This document shows, one piece after another, positions 61,020-64,000 of a DNA stretch of 64,000 bases. How positions within the stretch are numbered: the stretch's first letter is position 1; the number at the start of each line of letters is the position of its first letter. The position numbers and the translations under genes were made by a program. Origin of the DNA: Straminergon stramineum (lineage: Eukaryota; Streptophyta; Bryopsida; Hypnales; Calliergonaceae); the NCBI GenBank assembly GCA_963920665.1, contig OY987266.1, positions 24,230,248 through 24,294,247 of the forward strand. Direction: 5' to 3'. The notes beneath the pieces are model-generated. The model ran no database searches. It was not told where the DNA came from and was given only the letters and a program-made list of their open reading frames with translations.

Positions 61020-63464
61020 GGCCACGGCCAGCAACGGATGCCGCCTTCGTCACCCCAACGCGAAAATTTGCACTCAACTGATGCTTGACGAGCTCGCCAC
61101 ATGGCCTGGACGCAAGTCGTGCTTGCACTTGCAGGTTCCGCAGGGGCGTGACAACCGAGGGTTGCCAGATTTTCTTTTTCTTTTTGGCAAGTTTCCGACT
61201 TCTGGAAAACTAATTTTTTAACATTCAATTCAGTTGAACTGAAAGCATTTGGTTGCTTTTAATTTGCCAACCAGTCGATGTTACTCCAGAAATGTATAGT
61301 ATTTTTTTCCTACAACCGTAAGTCTTGCTATAGAATACATGGCAAAGGCAATTGGGACTCTAAAAAATTCATTTCCAACTCCAACAGATAGTTTGGAATT
61401 TTGCTCTAAGGAAGAATGATCTCAAGTTGTTCACATTATTCTTTAGAATCCAAAAAGTTTTTTTGAACACTGTAGTTTTCAATATCGACCTCCAAAACAT
61501 TGTTCTTTAACCTTCAAGCGCTGAAGCCACCATTTTTTGGTCACTACTCAACTTCAGGCAGCATTTTCAAGAGGAAAAAAACTTTTTTTTTCCATTTTTA
61601 TTTTTAATTATTGTTTGAAATATTGGGTTGTCTTTCAATATTTGTATTTAAAACTAAAATTGCTAGGGTCAAACAAAAATTATAAGAGAAATAGCACAAA
61701 GTGTGTAGGATTTGCCTAGTGTTGAAAGACTTACTATTTGGGGAAAGTGTTGGTGTTCTCATTACTAGATCTTATATATCTTTTCACAAACCAGTAGAAA
61801 CCATAATTTTGACCAATAAAAAAAACTCAAAAGCTAAAGAGAGAAATTATATTTTTGGAGAATTTTCGAAGTTATATCTTCTAAATTCCTTTGAAAAGAA
61901 TCTAAAAATAGTTTTATAATTTTGATTGTACGGATATTTTCTACTTTTCATGCTTCACATTATCTTTGTTGATGAAAACTTCAAAAAAATTATAGAACTT
62001 ATATTTTATAACCCATTTGTGTTTTGTCCAAATCCCTTGGGCTTTGGGGGGTTAAAGAAGCATGAAAATGTATATATAGATTTCAACTATAGAAAGTGTA
62101 ATTGTACTTGGTGGTGTCACGATATGTTAAATTTGGTGTCCATCCAATGGTACACTATGAAACAAATTTTGTGTATTGTAAGACATACATTTGGAGTGTT
62201 TGTGCATTGTTCAACGATCACTTCATGTTGACATCCATGCAAAGACCGAAAGCAATTTTTTCCTCTAGAGGGACAAATCTAGAAGTGAAACTATACATTT
62301 TGACCTTTCCTATGACACATTAAAGCAAACATACAAATTTTTCTTCAATTTTGGTTGGATTTCAAAGTTAAAAAATGCGCTCCATAAATCATTCAAGATG
62401 TAAATTTATACTAATATACCTCTCGTATTGACTCATATATTGATTACAAAATTGGAAGGTCAATCCTAATAGCTAAACATCAGTTTTATAGTCTTTGAAA
62501 TACAAAATATTCAAATTCCATTTGAATAAGTTGTTAATGCATAAAAATATATTATTAGATATAGCATTTCCTATTGTATATAGTATATTGGCAAATTACT
62601 AGTTCATATTGAAGTATTTGGAGATCTTTTACATTTTGGATTGTAGTGACTCTTGTACCATCTCATGTAGTGTAAGAGTTCTACATTTGCCCAATTTGCA
62701 CAAAGTTCTCAAATTTGGAGTGATTACAAGTTACTTTAAATCACATACATAAAGTGACCACAATTATCTCCTCTTAGATCTATAGGGTTATGTTGATGTG
62801 TATAGAAAGAGTCAAATTTACAATTAGAAGTTATTTTTAACCTACACACAAGTGAAAATCATAATTTTATTTGGAATTTTTTTTTCTTAATTTTCAAAGT
62901 CAAGGCTTGAAGAAATCTTAAATTAAAGTGTCTAATACATGCATATTTCAAGCACCTTCAAAAAGACTAAAAACCATTTATTGAAAGCTCGATCTATTAC
63001 TTAACCACCATATAGCAACATATATAAAAATTTTGACATTCCACGAGCGGTATTTAAGGTCATGATGATTACACTTAATGAAAATCTTACTTGGTAGGGT
63101 AGGGGGCAAGAACACAAACCCACATTGTGTTATTGTAAAGGCTTCTTTAAACTTGAAGCAAAGGAATTGAACACTCTTATTGGTGAAAAGTTTAGAAGTC
63201 ATCCTCAAAATAGTCCCACTTGACCAATAAGATTCTTAAGAGTTTTGGTTCACTTGGCTTTGTTCAAAGTGTAAAGTGGCCCCCAAATAATGGCACCTAA
63301 TTTTGATTGATTTCTCAAGACTATTTGTTATCATTTTCATCTAAATCTCCAACCTCTATAATTTATGAGAATCTTGGAGCAATTGTGGGAACACGAAGAT
63401 GAAAAAATGCCTTTCTACACAATATATTTCATAATTGTATTGATAGTTCATCAAGGAAAGTTCT
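61020..63464. other. Promoter side of the DUF92 gene, then AT-rich intergenic
   Basis: The first 180 bases are GC-rich and presumably promoter/leader. From 61.2 kb onward the sequence is AT-rich with no gene, RNA or bounded repeat that I can support. Confidence 0.35.
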
Positions 63465-64000
63465 AACTTCTTCAACCTTGAGACATTTTTTTCATCAACT
63501 TCTACTCAAAAATGCCAATTCAATTGCAAAGTGCTAAAAGCTTTAGAATTTTTTTTCATATATCTAACCATAGGATTTTGCACTAGATTAGTGATGAGAA
63601 CATGTGAAAGAAATTTTAAAAACTTTTACCATATGGATTGCAAGATATTTGAGCTTGTAGTAAAGAAAATTGTTTCTTTTTGCTCCTTCTATGACTAGAT
63701 TTTAAGGCTTTGAATCTTTTTATCTTAAAATTTTTGAGCCATTAATATTTAATGAAAATTAATTAATGGAAGAATTGAGTGGAAAGTCTAGAAGTTTTTA
63801 TTTTCTTAAAACACTTGATTTTCATCTTTAAAATTTTTTAAATAGAAGTAGGTCTATGATAGAAAGAAAACAAAATCATTAATAGGCCTAAAATGTAATT
63901 AAAACATAATAATCCCAATGGTGAGATTGTTCTAGTAAGTATATTAAATCCTATTAAACTTAGACTTTTTCAAGAAGATGCTTAGATTGTCTGAAAAAAC
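63465..64000 (+). mobile_element. TTAA-type element, subfamily B, partial at window edge
   Basis: Collinear with 26825-27660. Landmarks are 'actcaaaaatg.ca.tt.aattgcaaag', 'taaccata.gat.tt', 'gattgcaagatattt', 'aatcccaatggtgagattgttctag' and 'caagaagatgcttagattg'. The left TTAACCCC end is decayed and the right end lies outside the window. Confidence 0.65.

Noticed and set aside
1..64000. tRNA, rRNA, CRISPR arrays, organelle-DNA insertions.
   Set aside because: I looked for GGTTCRANYCC-type tRNA B boxes, regular spacer-repeat arrays and recognisable chloroplast or mitochondrial genes and saw none.

Overview
This is a nuclear window from a plant, most likely a land plant. The reasons are spliceosomal introns, a plant-type BCS1-like AAA-ATPase, a mitochondrial ribosomal protein uS9 with a presequence and a plant-type C-terminus, a DUF92/TMEM19 membrane protein of the plant PGR/VTE6 kind, and abundant small inverted-repeat transposons. 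The lineage cannot be fixed from the sequence alone. Most of the window is AT-rich and gene-poor. Four of the five host genes sit in short islands of higher GC.

Layout. 0.6-2.2 kb (-): the first two exons of a BCS1-like AAA-ATPase, whose remainder lies off the left edge. 4-13 kb: repeats only, comprising four full-length or short TTAA-flanked inverted-repeat elements plus a fifth small one, a Stowaway-like MITE, a retroposed LINE 3' end with a 15-bp target duplication, and other interspersed families. 15.0-16.1 kb (+): a GC-rich single-exon gene of no recognised family with a membrane segment, 11-residue repeats and a duplicated CPH...CxxC unit. 18.2-22.3 kb (+): a very AT-rich, highly divergent SLC35C2/triose-phosphate-translocator-like gene that I reassembled from ten exons. 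23.7-28 kb: three large TTAA elements and a small inverted-repeat element inserted or joined end to end. 28-46 kb: MITE families, hairpins and tandem repeats with no gene I can support. 46.6-50 kb (+): a dead pogo-type transposase split by a probable solo LTR. 54.3-56.6 kb (+): uS9m, four exons, complete. 57.9-61.0 kb (-): the DUF92/TMEM19 protein, five exons, complete, convergent with uS9m. 61-64 kb: AT-rich sequence running into another TTAA-type element at the right edge.

The host genes look like ordinary unlinked plant genes: mitochondrial translation, membrane transport, an isoprenoid/lipid-type kinase family member and an AAA chaperone-like ATPase. There is no operon or gene cluster. 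The most unusual feature is the dense family of non-autonomous elements flanked by TTAA with CCCCTAAAGG-type ends. By target site and terminal bases it resembles piggyBac, a superfamily rarely reported from land plants. The ORF-based gene models rest on splice-phase consistency and family recognition by eye; no database search was possible.
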